Assembly (NCBI RefSeq): GCF_032670585.1
Contig: NZ_JAVQHL010000002.1
Span: 1,341,311-1,405,310 of the forward strand
Direction of reading: 5' to 3'
DNA: 64,000 bases
Source: Ostreiculturibacter nitratireducens
Lineage (GTDB): Bacteria; Pseudomonadota; Alphaproteobacteria; Rhodobacterales; Rhodobacteraceae
Below are positions 26,193-34,557 of this stretch, in pieces. Every line of letters starts with the position of its first letter. The first letter of the stretch is position 1. A program made the position numbers and the translations under genes. The notes beneath the pieces were generated by a model. The model made no database searches. It had not been told where the DNA came from and saw nothing but the letters and a program-made list of their open reading frames with translations.

Positions 26193-26945
26193 TCAGCTAG
26201 CGCGGAGCCGCACCCCCGCATCCAGCCGTATCACCTCGCCGTTCAGCATCGGGTTGCGGATCATCGACAGGCAAAGGTCTGCGAAGTCCTCGGGTTCACC
26301 GAAGCGGCGAGGGAAGATGGAGTCGGAGGTGATTGCCTCGACCACTTCCGGGGGGACCTCGGAGGCCATTGGGGTCTTGAAGAGGCCGGGTGCGATGGCC
26401 AGCACCCGGACGCCCTTGGCGGCAAACTCGCGCGCGGCCTGGATGGTCATGGCAGCGATGGCGCCCTTGGAGGCCACATAGGCACCTTGGCCGATCTGGC
26501 CCTCATAAGCCGTGATCGAGGCGGTGTTGACGATCACGCCGCGCTCTCCGTCCTGGCCAAGCGGCTCCAAGGCCATCATGCGCGCGGCCGCCTTGGTCAT
26601 CACGCTGACCGTGCCCAGAAGGTTCACCCCGATCACCTGGGCGAACCGGCCCATGTCCACGGGCCCGTCGCGGCCCACAAGCCGCATCGACCCCGGGACG
26701 CCGGCGCTATTGACCACGATGCGCGCCGCGCCATGTTCGGCTTCCGCTGCATCGAGGGCCGCCACCACCGAGCCCTCGTCGGCCACGTCACAGGCCAAAT
26801 GCAGGATGCCGGGCTCCGCCTCGCCCGGCGTCAGGTCCAGCGCGGCGACCCTTGCGCCGGTAGCGGCAAGTCCCCGCGCCGTTGCAAGGCCAAGCCCCGA
26901 GGCTCCGCCGGTGACCAGCGCCGCAACCCCTGCAAGGTCACGCAT
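26193..26945 (-). CDS. Short-chain dehydrogenase, 3-hydroxyacyl-CoA dehydrogenase type-2-like
   Basis: A 250-aa SDR with TGGASGLG (12-19), ALDLTPGE after the second strand (Asp favours NAD), NSAG, and the catalytic Ser-Tyr-Lys set in NTASITAYEGQIGQGAYVASK. The insert and the IVNTAS..EGQIGQ..Y order resemble the human HSD17B10/FadB-like type-II 3-hydroxyacyl-CoA dehydrogenases. That role fits the nearby acyl-CoA synthetase and thiolase remnant as a beta-oxidation step. It overlaps the ABC ATPase gene by 8 bases and is the last gene of the transporter operon. Confidence 0.85.
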   Translation of the reverse strand: MRDLAGVAALVTGGASGLGLATARGLAATGARVAALDLTPGEAEPGILHLACDVADEGSVVAALDAAEAEHGAARIVVNSAGVPGSMRLVGRDGPVDMGRFAQVIGVNLLGTVSVMTKAAARMMALEPLGQDGERGVIVNTASITAYEGQIGQGAYVASKGAIAAMTIQAAREFAAKGVRVLAIAPGLFKTPMASEVPPEVVEAITSDSIFPRRFGEPEDFADLCLSMIRNPMLNGEVIRLDAGVRLRAS

Positions 26946-28554
26946 GTTCCCCCCTTGCAGCCAGAAGACGGGTCAGCCAGTCGGGGTCCATCTCGGGCAC
27001 CGAGGAGAGGAGAAGTCTGGTATAGGGCTCATGCGGGTGATCGAACAGCTCGGTCTTCGCTCCACGCTCCACCACCACGCCATGCTCCATCACCACGACC
27101 TCGTCGGCTATGGACTTCACGGTCGCGAGGTCATGGGTGATGAACATGTAGGCCAACCCAAGTTCCGATTGCAGCCGGTCGAGGAGCCTTAGGATCCCTT
27201 CCTGCACGATCTGGTCGAGCGCCGAGGTCACTTCGTCGCAGATGATGAGCGATGGCTCCGCCGCAAGCGCGCGGGCGATGCCGATGCGCTGCTTCTGCCC
27301 GCCCGACAATTCGCCAGGCAGGCGGTCGATGAACTGGTCCGGCTCAAGCTCGATCAGCGACAGAAGATCGCGCACGCGGGCCTCCAACGCCTTGCCTTTC
27401 AGCCCCAGATACATCTCGGCCGGCCGTCCGATCAGCTCACGCAAGGTGAGCTTGGGATTCAACGCCGTGTCGGCCATCTGGTAGATCATCTGGCACTGGC
27501 GCAGTTCCTCGCGCGAACGCGACTTGAAACTGGGGGGCAGGGGCTTGCCGTTGAAGAGAACCTCTCCCTTTCGCGGCGGCAGAAGGCCGGTGATGACCCG
27601 GGCGGCAGTCGACTTGCCCGAGCCGCTTTCCCCCACCACGGCCACCGTGCGGCGTGCGTGGATGTCGAACGAAATGTCCTTCAGGACATCGACCACGCCA
27701 TATCCTGCCGAAACATTGCGGACCGAGACGACGGGCGTTCCCGAGGCCGGGGGCTGTTCCGGCCGGGTGAAGCTGCGGACGGCCCAGAGGCTCTTCGTGT
27801 AGTCCTCGCGGGGGGCGGCGAGCATGCTGCGGGTATCGGCCTCTTCCACTTCGTCGCCGCGGAGGAGAACCTTGATCCGGTCGGCCATCTGGGCGACCAC
27901 GGCAAGGTCATGGGTGATATAGATCGCCGCCGTGCCGAACTGCCGCACGATGTCGCGGATCGCGGCCAGAACCTCGATCTGGGTGGTCACGTCGAGTGCC
28001 GTGGTCGGCTCGTCAAAGACGATGAGATCCGGCCGGCAGGACATGGCCATGGCCGTCATCGCCCGTTGCAATTGCCCGCCGGACACCTGATGCGGATAAC
28101 GGAAGCCGATTTCCTCGGGGTTCGGCAGTCGCATGCGGCGGTAAAGCTCCACCGCGTCGGCCTCGGCCTTTTCGCGCGACATGACGCCATGGACAACGGG
28201 CGCTTCGCAATACTGGTCGATCAGCTTGTGGGCGGGGTTGAAGCTTGCCGCCGCCGACTGCGCGACATAGGCGATGCGTTTGCCGCGCAGACCGCGCCGC
28301 ACGGCCTCCGGGGCCGTGCGCAAGTCTATCCCGTCGAAGTCAATCGTGCCGTCCGAGATGCGGCAGCCGTCGCGCGCAAAGCCCATTGCGGCAAGGCCCA
28401 GCGTCGACTTGCCCGCCCCGGATTCCCCGATCAGGCCCAGCACCTCGCCCCGGTGCAGCGTAAGGTCCACGCCCTTGACGATCTCATGCCACTGGTCGCC
28501 CGAACGCCCTTCGATGCGAAGCCCCTTGATGGTGAGAAGCACCTGTTCTTCCAT
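26938..28554 (-). CDS. Oligopeptide-type ABC transporter, fused double ATP-binding protein
   Basis: A 538-aa protein with two complete nucleotide-binding domains (a DppD-DppF-type fusion). The first has Walker A GESGAGKST (43-51), signature SGGQLQRA (158-165) and Walker B LIVFDEPT (177-184). The second has GESGSGKST (308-316), SGGQKQRIG and IICDEVTSALD, where Glu is followed by Val rather than Pro. Each domain ends with the Opp-type extension (VVERGAKTELFDHPHEPYTRLLL). It energises uptake through the two permeases that precede it, with a 4-base gap. Opp/Dpp-class systems carry peptides, opines, sugars or nickel, so class alone does not fix the substrate. Confidence 0.92.
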   Translation of the reverse strand: MEEQVLLTIKGLRIEGRSGDQWHEIVKGVDLTLHRGEVLGLIGESGAGKSTLGLAAMGFARDGCRISDGTIDFDGIDLRTAPEAVRRGLRGKRIAYVAQSAAASFNPAHKLIDQYCEAPVVHGVMSREKAEADAVELYRRMRLPNPEEIGFRYPHQVSGGQLQRAMTAMAMSCRPDLIVFDEPTTALDVTTQIEVLAAIRDIVRQFGTAAIYITHDLAVVAQMADRIKVLLRGDEVEEADTRSMLAAPREDYTKSLWAVRSFTRPEQPPASGTPVVSVRNVSAGYGVVDVLKDISFDIHARRTVAVVGESGSGKSTAARVITGLLPPRKGEVLFNGKPLPPSFKSRSREELRQCQMIYQMADTALNPKLTLRELIGRPAEMYLGLKGKALEARVRDLLSLIELEPDQFIDRLPGELSGGQKQRIGIARALAAEPSLIICDEVTSALDQIVQEGILRLLDRLQSELGLAYMFITHDLATVKSIADEVVVMEHGVVVERGAKTELFDHPHEPYTRLLLSSVPEMDPDWLTRLLAARGEHA

Positions 28555-28558
28555 GGCT

Positions 28559-29473
28559 TCACTCCTTCAGCCCGCTGGCGCGGTGCAACTGCCAGTCCAC
28601 CACGAAGTTCACCGCAACCGTCAACAGCGCGATGGCACCTGCGGGTAGAAGCGGCGTGATGTCCCCGAAGGTGATCAGGGTGGCGTTTTCACGCACCATG
28701 CTGCCCCAGTCGGCGGTCGGCGGCTTGATGCCAAGGCCGAGAAAGGACAGCGCCGAGATCGAAAGGAAGACGAAGCAGAAGCGCAGGCCGAACTCGGCGA
28801 CCAGGGGCGCCACGGCATTGGGAAGGATCTCGCGGCGGATCAGCCGCCACATCCCTTCGCCGCGAAGACGGGCGGCCTCGATGTAATCCATCACGACGAT
28901 GCCTTGCGCAACCGACCGAGCTAGCCGGTAGACCCTTGTGGCGTCGACGGCGGCGATGACAAGGATCAGCGTCAGAACCGAGGTGCCGAAGATCGTCAGA
29001 AGAAGAAGCGAGAAGATCAGCGCCGGAATGGCCATCAGAGCATCGACAAATCGTGAAAGCCACTGGTCCAGCAAACCTCCGACAAGCGCCGCCCAGATGC
29101 CAAGGATCGAGCCCACGACAAAGGCCAGGGCCGTGGTGGCAAAAGCGATGCCCACCGTGTTGCGTGCGCCGTAGACAAGGCGGGTCAGCATGTCGCGGCC
29201 CAGCTTGTCGGTGCCAAGGTAATGGGGCGAGGCCCAGGGAAGATACTGGCCCCCCAACACCTGGCCCTCGCCGAAGGGCGCAATGACGGGTGCCAGAACT
29301 GCCACCACGACATAGACGAGGATGACCGCAAGGCCGAAGGAGGCCGTGAGCGGCATGTCGCGGAAAGTGGGCTTGTAATGAGCCGGGGCCAGTCCGCGCA
29401 GGGCGATCCGAGCCGCATGGCCGATCACGAAGAAGAGTGCGAGGCCGACGATCAGGGAAAGAAGAATCGTCAT
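28559..29473 (-). CDS. ABC transporter permease, DppC-like
   Basis: A 304-aa inner-membrane permease with about six helices. It has an N-terminal segment (MTILLSLIVGLALFFVIGHA) longer than usual for DppC. Family-typical segments are HYLGTDKLGRDMLTRLVYGAR, and the ATPase-contact EAA loop YIEAARLRGEGMWRLIRREILPN. GLGIKPPTADWGSM is the classic DppC C-terminal motif. It lies 4 bases downstream of the DppB-like gene and 4 bases upstream of the double ATPase. Confidence 0.92.
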   Translation of the reverse strand: MTILLSLIVGLALFFVIGHAARIALRGLAPAHYKPTFRDMPLTASFGLAVILVYVVVAVLAPVIAPFGEGQVLGGQYLPWASPHYLGTDKLGRDMLTRLVYGARNTVGIAFATTALAFVVGSILGIWAALVGGLLDQWLSRFVDALMAIPALIFSLLLLTIFGTSVLTLILVIAAVDATRVYRLARSVAQGIVVMDYIEAARLRGEGMWRLIRREILPNAVAPLVAEFGLRFCFVFLSISALSFLGLGIKPPTADWGSMVRENATLITFGDITPLLPAGAIALLTVAVNFVVDWQLHRASGLKE

Positions 29474-29477
29474 TGCC

Positions 29478-30431
29478 TTACCTCCGGTGCATCAGACGCG
29501 GGTTCGTGATGGTCGACAGAACGTCCGCGATGAGATTCAGAAGCACATAGGCCGAAGCGAAGATCAGCGCGATGGCCTGTACCACGGCGATATCGCGGTT
29601 CGTCACCGCATCGACCATCAATTGCCCAAGGCCCGGGTAGACGAAGACCACCTCGACCACCACCACGCCGGTGATCAGATAGGCGAGGTTCAGGGCCACG
29701 ACGTTGATGATCGGTGCAAGCGCGTTCGGCACGGCGTGGCGCAGCACAACGCGCAGGGGCGACATGCCTTTCAGCCGCGCCATCTCGATATAGGGGCTGG
29801 CGAGCAGGTTGATGATCGCCGCCCGCGTCATCCGCATCATGTGGGCGGTGACGACAAGCGTGAGCGTCAGCGCGGGCAGGAAGGTCATGTAGAGCCGGTC
29901 GCCGAAGGTCGTGGACCCGGTGATCCGCACCATCGACGGGAAGAAGCCGGTCTGCGCCAGCCACAGGACAAGGATATAGGCCACGAAGAATTCGGGGAAC
30001 GAGATCGAGGTCAGCGCCAGGGCGTTCGAGGCGCGGTCGAAGATCGAGTTGCGCCACAGCGCGGCCAGGATGCCAAGGACCAGCGATATCGGTACGGCAA
30101 GGGCAGCGGCATACAGCGCCAGGAACAGCGTATTGCCCAGCCTTGCCCCCACAAGGTCGACAATCGGTTTCTTGGTCGCCATCGAAACCCCGAAATCGCC
30201 ATGCAGCACGCCGGTCAGCCAGTTCCAGTACCGCACGGGAGCGGGATCATTCAGGCCAAGCTGTTCGCGCAGTTGGGCCAGGGTCTCTTCGGTCGCCGAC
30301 TGCCCCAGAAGCTCGCGGGCAAGGTCGCCGGGCAAGAGTTCGGTCGCGCCGAAGATCACCACCGAGATGACGAACAGGGTCAGGATGCCCAAAAGCAGCC
30401 TGCGCCCGATAAAGCGCCAGATTTCGTTCAT
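29478..30431 (-). CDS. ABC transporter permease, DppB-like
   Basis: A 317-aa permease with about six helices and the standard DppB N-terminus (IGRRLLLGILTLFVISVVIF). GDLARELLGQSATEETLAQLREQLGL and the EAA loop ASPYIEMARLKGMSPLRVVLRHAVPN are typical. The start at 30431 (MNEIWRFIG) follows a G-rich site (AAGGGGGG). About 106 bases separate it from the substrate-binding protein gene upstream, a spacing often used to let binding protein exceed permease. It is 4 bases before the DppC-like gene. Confidence 0.92.
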   Translation of the reverse strand: MNEIWRFIGRRLLLGILTLFVISVVIFGATELLPGDLARELLGQSATEETLAQLREQLGLNDPAPVRYWNWLTGVLHGDFGVSMATKKPIVDLVGARLGNTLFLALYAAALAVPISLVLGILAALWRNSIFDRASNALALTSISFPEFFVAYILVLWLAQTGFFPSMVRITGSTTFGDRLYMTFLPALTLTLVVTAHMMRMTRAAIINLLASPYIEMARLKGMSPLRVVLRHAVPNALAPIINVVALNLAYLITGVVVVEVVFVYPGLGQLMVDAVTNRDIAVVQAIALIFASAYVLLNLIADVLSTITNPRLMHRR

Positions 30432-30537
30432 TCTTTCCCCCCTTGGACCTGTTCGGCGGTCTTGCTGCCGCCTTGCCAACACATGGCGATGGGGCCCGGC
30501 GGCGATGCGCCGGTGCCCTCGCTTCAGTCCTTAAGGC

Positions 30538-32100
30538 TCAGGCGAACCACCAGCGCTCGACGCAACGGAATCCGTCGAGGTTCCAGTTGTTCGAAACCTT
30601 TTCGGGAGTTGCCACGGCGTTGGCGACAGCCATCACGTAGTTGTTGTACATCGGGATGATGGTCGAGCCTTCGAAGGACACGATCTGCTGCATCTCGTGG
30701 TACATGTCGCGGCGCTTTGCCTCGTCGAGTTCGGACCGTGCGGCAGCCAACAGCGCGTCGAACCTCTCGTTCGACCAGAAGCTTTCGTTCCAGGATGCGC
30801 CCGTCTTGTAGGCGGTGGTGAACATCTGGTCCTCGACCGGACGGCCGCCCCAGTAGGAGGCGCAGAACGGCTTCTTCATCCAGACATTGTCCCAGTAGCC
30901 GTCGTCCGGCGCACGGTCCACCGTGATGGTGATGCCCGCGGCGGCGGCCTTCTCGCTCATCAGGACGGCGGCGTCCACCGCGCCCGAGAAGGCGGCATTG
31001 GCGGCGGACAGCGTGACCTCCAGCGTGTCCATGCCGGCCTGCTTCAGGTAGTGCTTGGCCTTGTCGGGATCATAGGTCTTGGCCTCCAATTCCGCAAAGA
31101 AGTAGCGGTTTGCCGGGCCGATCGGGTTGTCATTCGACACCGAGCCGTGGCCGGCAAGGATCTTGTCCACCAGTTCCTGGCGGTCGAAGGCGTATTTCAG
31201 CGCCAGGCGGACGTTGTTGTCGCTGAAGGGCGCAGCGCGGCTGTCCATCGGGAAGACGTAATGCGCATTGCCCGAGATCGAGAGGATCTTGGCGATGCCA
31301 CGGCCTTCCAGAAGGCCGATCGTGGCCGGGTCGATCTGGTCGATCGTGTCCACCTCGCCCGTCATGAGGGCATTCAGCCGCGCTGCCGGGTCGAGGATCG
31401 ACAGAAGCACGATCTGGTCGAAGTGGGCGCGGTCGGACTTCCAGTAGTTCGGGTTGCGGTTCAGCGTCGCCTGGACGCCGGGCTCGTAGCTCTCAACGAT
31501 ATAGCCGCCGCAGCCGTCCGAGGAGGTCGGGTCGATCTTGCCATCGGTGCCCGGCATGATCGCCAGGTGATAGTCCGACATCAGATAGGGGAAATCGGCA
31601 TTCGGGGCCGAGATCGTGATAACCACGTTCTGCCCGTCGACCTTGATGTCGGTGACCGCGTCGAAATATGGCTTTGCCGCCGAGGTCGAGGTTTCGCCGC
31701 GGTGGTGGTTCAGCGAGGCGACCACATCATCCGGCGTCACCGGCTTGCCGGAATGGAAGGTAACGCCCTCCCGGATCTTGAAGACCCAGGTCATGCCGTC
31801 CGCTGAGTCCCAGCTTTCGGCGATTTCCGGCACGAGATTCCCGTCCGCGGCGATCTCGATCAGCTGGTTGTGGCGGGAGGCGGCAAAGGTCTGAGCATAG
31901 AGGTTGTCCCAAAGGCCGGGATCGTAGCCGTCCGTCGAAGAGCCGTGGCCGATGCCGACGCGGAAGACTCCGCCCTTCTTCGGTTCGGCACGGGCGGCGC
32001 CCAGGCTCGCCGGAAGAATCAGGCCGGCCGCACCGATGGCGGCGGCGCCTTTCAGAAGCCCGCGGCGGGACATCCCGCGCGGAAATCTCAGGTTCGTCAT
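30538..32100 (-). CDS. ABC transporter substrate-binding protein, Tat-exported (family 5)
   Basis: A 520-aa solute-binding protein of the Dpp/Opp (SBP_bac_5) class. The N-terminus MTNLRFPRGMSRRGLLKGAA carries a twin-arginine signal, with a cut likely after AARA. The mature part has the family pattern: WDNLYAQTF, ESWDSADGMTWVFKIREGVTFHSGKPVTPDDVV, and the late ALKYAFDRQELVDKIL. Tat export suggests folding before secretion. The start at 32100 overlaps the upstream enolase-superfamily gene stop by 4 bases (ATGA). It determines the substrate of the transporter, which the sequence alone does not reveal. Confidence 0.92.
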   Translation of the reverse strand: MTNLRFPRGMSRRGLLKGAAAIGAAGLILPASLGAARAEPKKGGVFRVGIGHGSSTDGYDPGLWDNLYAQTFAASRHNQLIEIAADGNLVPEIAESWDSADGMTWVFKIREGVTFHSGKPVTPDDVVASLNHHRGETSTSAAKPYFDAVTDIKVDGQNVVITISAPNADFPYLMSDYHLAIMPGTDGKIDPTSSDGCGGYIVESYEPGVQATLNRNPNYWKSDRAHFDQIVLLSILDPAARLNALMTGEVDTIDQIDPATIGLLEGRGIAKILSISGNAHYVFPMDSRAAPFSDNNVRLALKYAFDRQELVDKILAGHGSVSNDNPIGPANRYFFAELEAKTYDPDKAKHYLKQAGMDTLEVTLSAANAAFSGAVDAAVLMSEKAAAAGITITVDRAPDDGYWDNVWMKKPFCASYWGGRPVEDQMFTTAYKTGASWNESFWSNERFDALLAAARSELDEAKRRDMYHEMQQIVSFEGSTIIPMYNNYVMAVANAVATPEKVSNNWNLDGFRCVERWWFA

Positions 32101-33254
32101 AGTTTTCCTCCCTTGTGATAAAGTGCGCCGTAGGCGCTTGGTCTGAAGTTTTCCAGGGCCGCCTCCGAATACGTGGCGCGGTCGAGCCATGCCGGGCTGA
32201 TCTCTACGCCCCAACCCGGAGCATCCGTCACGGCAACGTGGCCGTCGGTCACCTTGAAAGGTCGGCCGAGGAACAGGTTCCGCTGCCAAGGATAGTAATC
32301 GTCCCCTTCGATGGAGACCTCAAGATATTTTCCTGCATTCGGAATCGCGGCCAGCAGGTGCATCGAGCACATGGTGACGAGTGACAGGTTGGCCGAATGC
32401 GGCGTGCAGGGCAGACCCGCGGCGGCGGCCATGCGGGCGACCTCGAGCGTGCGCGTCATGCCCCCCATGTACATGACGTCGGGTTGGACCACATCGATCG
32501 CGCGCATGTCGATCATGCGCTTCCAGGTCACGAGGTCCCAGTCCTGCTCGCCGCCCGTCACGTCGATGGGCACCGCATCGGTCACGGCCTTTGTCGCATC
32601 GAGATCCCAGTAGGGCACCGGTTCCTCGTAGTGGCTGACCCCATGGTCGGCGAGCATCCGGCCCACCTCGATCGCCCGAGGAACCGAGAAGCCTGAATTG
32701 GCATCGACCAGCTTGTCGATTCCGTCGCCGAGTGCGCGCGCCACGGTCGGGATGATCTCCACGGTCCGGCCCGGCCATTCGTCGATGTCGTCGCCGCATT
32801 CCGCGCCGATCCGCCATTTCGCGGCGGTGAACCCCTGCTCTCCACAAAGCCGCACCAGACGCGCGGCCTCATCTGCGGCCGAGATGTCGCGTTTCATGGA
32901 ACTGGCATAGGCGCGTATGCGCTGCGGTCCGCCGCCGATCAGGCTGGCCACGGGCTTGCCCGCGCGCCGGCCGGCCATATCCCAGAGCGCGGTATCCAGA
33001 CCTGCCAGGGCCCGCGCGCGGTAACTTCCGGGATACTTGTGCTCTCTCCGTTCGATCAGATGAACCAGTCCCGCAATGTCGTGGCTGTCCGCGCCAAGCG
33101 CCCAGGGAGCAATCTGGCGGTGGAAGACCTGGGCGGTGATGTCTGCGTTGTAGGTGGATGTCTGCCCCCAGCCGATAGCCCCGTCATCCGCCGTGACACG
33201 CACGAAGCAGACGAACTCGTCGTGAAAAGTTTCCATCCGGACGATGCGGTTCAT
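32097..33254 (-). CDS. Mandelate racemase/enolase superfamily protein
   Basis: A 385-aa enolase-superfamily enzyme. The N-terminal capping domain has GWGQTSTYN and ALAGLDTALWDMAGRRAG. The barrel has the acid/base K-W-R (146-148), metal ligands Asp184 (VDANSGFS), Glu210 (YEEPVP) and Glu236 (TGGEQD), and a C-terminal TPHSANLS bearing the His. This matches the mandelate racemase subgroup, which includes sugar-acid dehydratases and epimerases. It is first in the transporter operon and translationally coupled to the binding protein. The start at 33254 (MNRIVRME) is where similarity begins. It likely acts on the imported compound or a relative. Confidence 0.88.
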   Translation of the reverse strand: MNRIVRMETFHDEFVCFVRVTADDGAIGWGQTSTYNADITAQVFHRQIAPWALGADSHDIAGLVHLIERREHKYPGSYRARALAGLDTALWDMAGRRAGKPVASLIGGGPQRIRAYASSMKRDISAADEAARLVRLCGEQGFTAAKWRIGAECGDDIDEWPGRTVEIIPTVARALGDGIDKLVDANSGFSVPRAIEVGRMLADHGVSHYEEPVPYWDLDATKAVTDAVPIDVTGGEQDWDLVTWKRMIDMRAIDVVQPDVMYMGGMTRTLEVARMAAAAGLPCTPHSANLSLVTMCSMHLLAAIPNAGKYLEVSIEGDDYYPWQRNLFLGRPFKVTDGHVAVTDAPGWGVEISPAWLDRATYSEAALENFRPSAYGALYHKGGKL

Positions 33255-34557
33255 CAAAACCTTTGTGTTCGCGCAGACTGACCAGTTGTCAACAGAGGAT
33301 TCCCTGCAGGGCCGGTCGGGGCAAACAACCAAATGCGAGCCATTGGGCGAATGGGAGTTATCCATGCCCCGAAAAAGCCGAAGACACGGGAAGGCGCAGT
33401 GGCCCTGTGCCGGGCCTGTTCCGATCATTCCCGTGATGGCGGATGGCATCGCCGTCGGGCAGCGATTTGTGGCGCTCCCCAGCCTGGCGGAACGGCCCAA
33501 TGCGATGGACTGCCTTGCCCGCATCTGCGCCGAAGGTCAGAGGAAAGCCTCGGGCCTGATGAGAATGCCGATGACCATCCCCGTGCGGCAAATCAGACCC
33601 AGCTGGGCATCCCGGTCAGCTTCTCACGACGGAGCGGCCGGACCTGGGCCGTCGCCGCATCCGTCGCAGGGGCGAAGCCCGATCTTGCTCGGATCCGCGC
33701 CTTGCGGACGGCCCATGCCATCCTTGAACGGGATAGCGCAGGCCGTCCAATGCCGACTTCTAGCCCAACCTCACCTTACCGCCTGACGCTCTCGCGACTG
33801 CTGGCAGACGGCGGTGCAGAACATGGGAACACATCAGCGCCGGTGCGGCGCTGATCGACCGGCATCAGGGACCGGCGTGCCGGACTGCTTCGTGGGTGAC
33901 AGCGATCCGGATCTGCACCGCGTGGCGGTTTGTCCGGTGGCGTCGCGGATTGCCCGGGCAAAGGTCCACGTTGCGATGGCCAAGGCGCCGCGCATTCGTG
34001 CGGCGATCGGCTTCGTTAACGAGGTATTCATTGCGAATGCCGATCCGCTTGGGAGGAAACGCCCCTTCGAAATGGAATCGGCGAATGGCCATTGAATGCT
34101 CCCCTGGCCGCGCCTCAAGGGTTGGTGCGACAGCAGGGCCCACTTGTCCAAAACCCGACGCGAGAAAGGTTCGATCCGGGTTCCGTTCCCTCCGCCAAGG
34201 CCCTCTGGAATATAGGATTTTTCAGATCGCATGAGCCCTGCTTGTGGCCCCCGATCCCCACCGTGAACGCCATTCGACCTCGTCGCATTTCGCGTGGGGA
34301 CAGGAGCAGAGAGTGGCTCTGCGGTGGCCTCGAATACCGTTTGGCTGCACTGGAAGCCGTCATCCCGGACGCGGGGGGGGACCGCTCGCGAATTGACACG
34401 CGGCACGGACCACCCAAGCGGGTGGGTCAATGAACCGGTCGAGGAGTGTGAGATCGCCATATACATTTGGCGCGTCTGACGTTAAAGGGACCGGTCTTTC
34501 GCGGTTTCGACTGCGTCCCAAGGCGACATTCGCCATCATCCCACGGACCCTTCCTCC
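33255..34557. other. Intergenic region with decayed sequence
   Basis: About 1.3 kb without an intact gene. The first half has open frames with no family resemblance and mixed codon use. The segment 33814-34095 looks like the tail of a LysR regulator (separate entry). The rest, up to the DEAD-box helicase start at 34558, contains nothing I can name on either strand. Confidence 0.5.
33814..34095 (+). pseudogene. Remnant of a LysR-type regulator (C-terminal fragment)
   Basis: In this frame the residues from GVPDCFVGDSDPDLHRV to the basic segment APRIRAAIGFVNEVF follow the C-terminal pattern of LysR effector domains as I recall it: LPxFLGDxDPxLxRV, then PRIRAxIDFxxEAF. No helix-turn-helix or rest of the domain precedes it within 500 bases, so it is a fragment. 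It ends with a stop at 34095. It may be the remains of a regulator once divergent from the enolase-superfamily operon. Confidence 0.45.

Noticed and set aside
33244..33854. Overlapping plus-strand frames of about 175 aa after the enolase-superfamily operon
   Set aside because: No conserved motif, mixed composition and no ribosome site; treated as decayed non-coding sequence.
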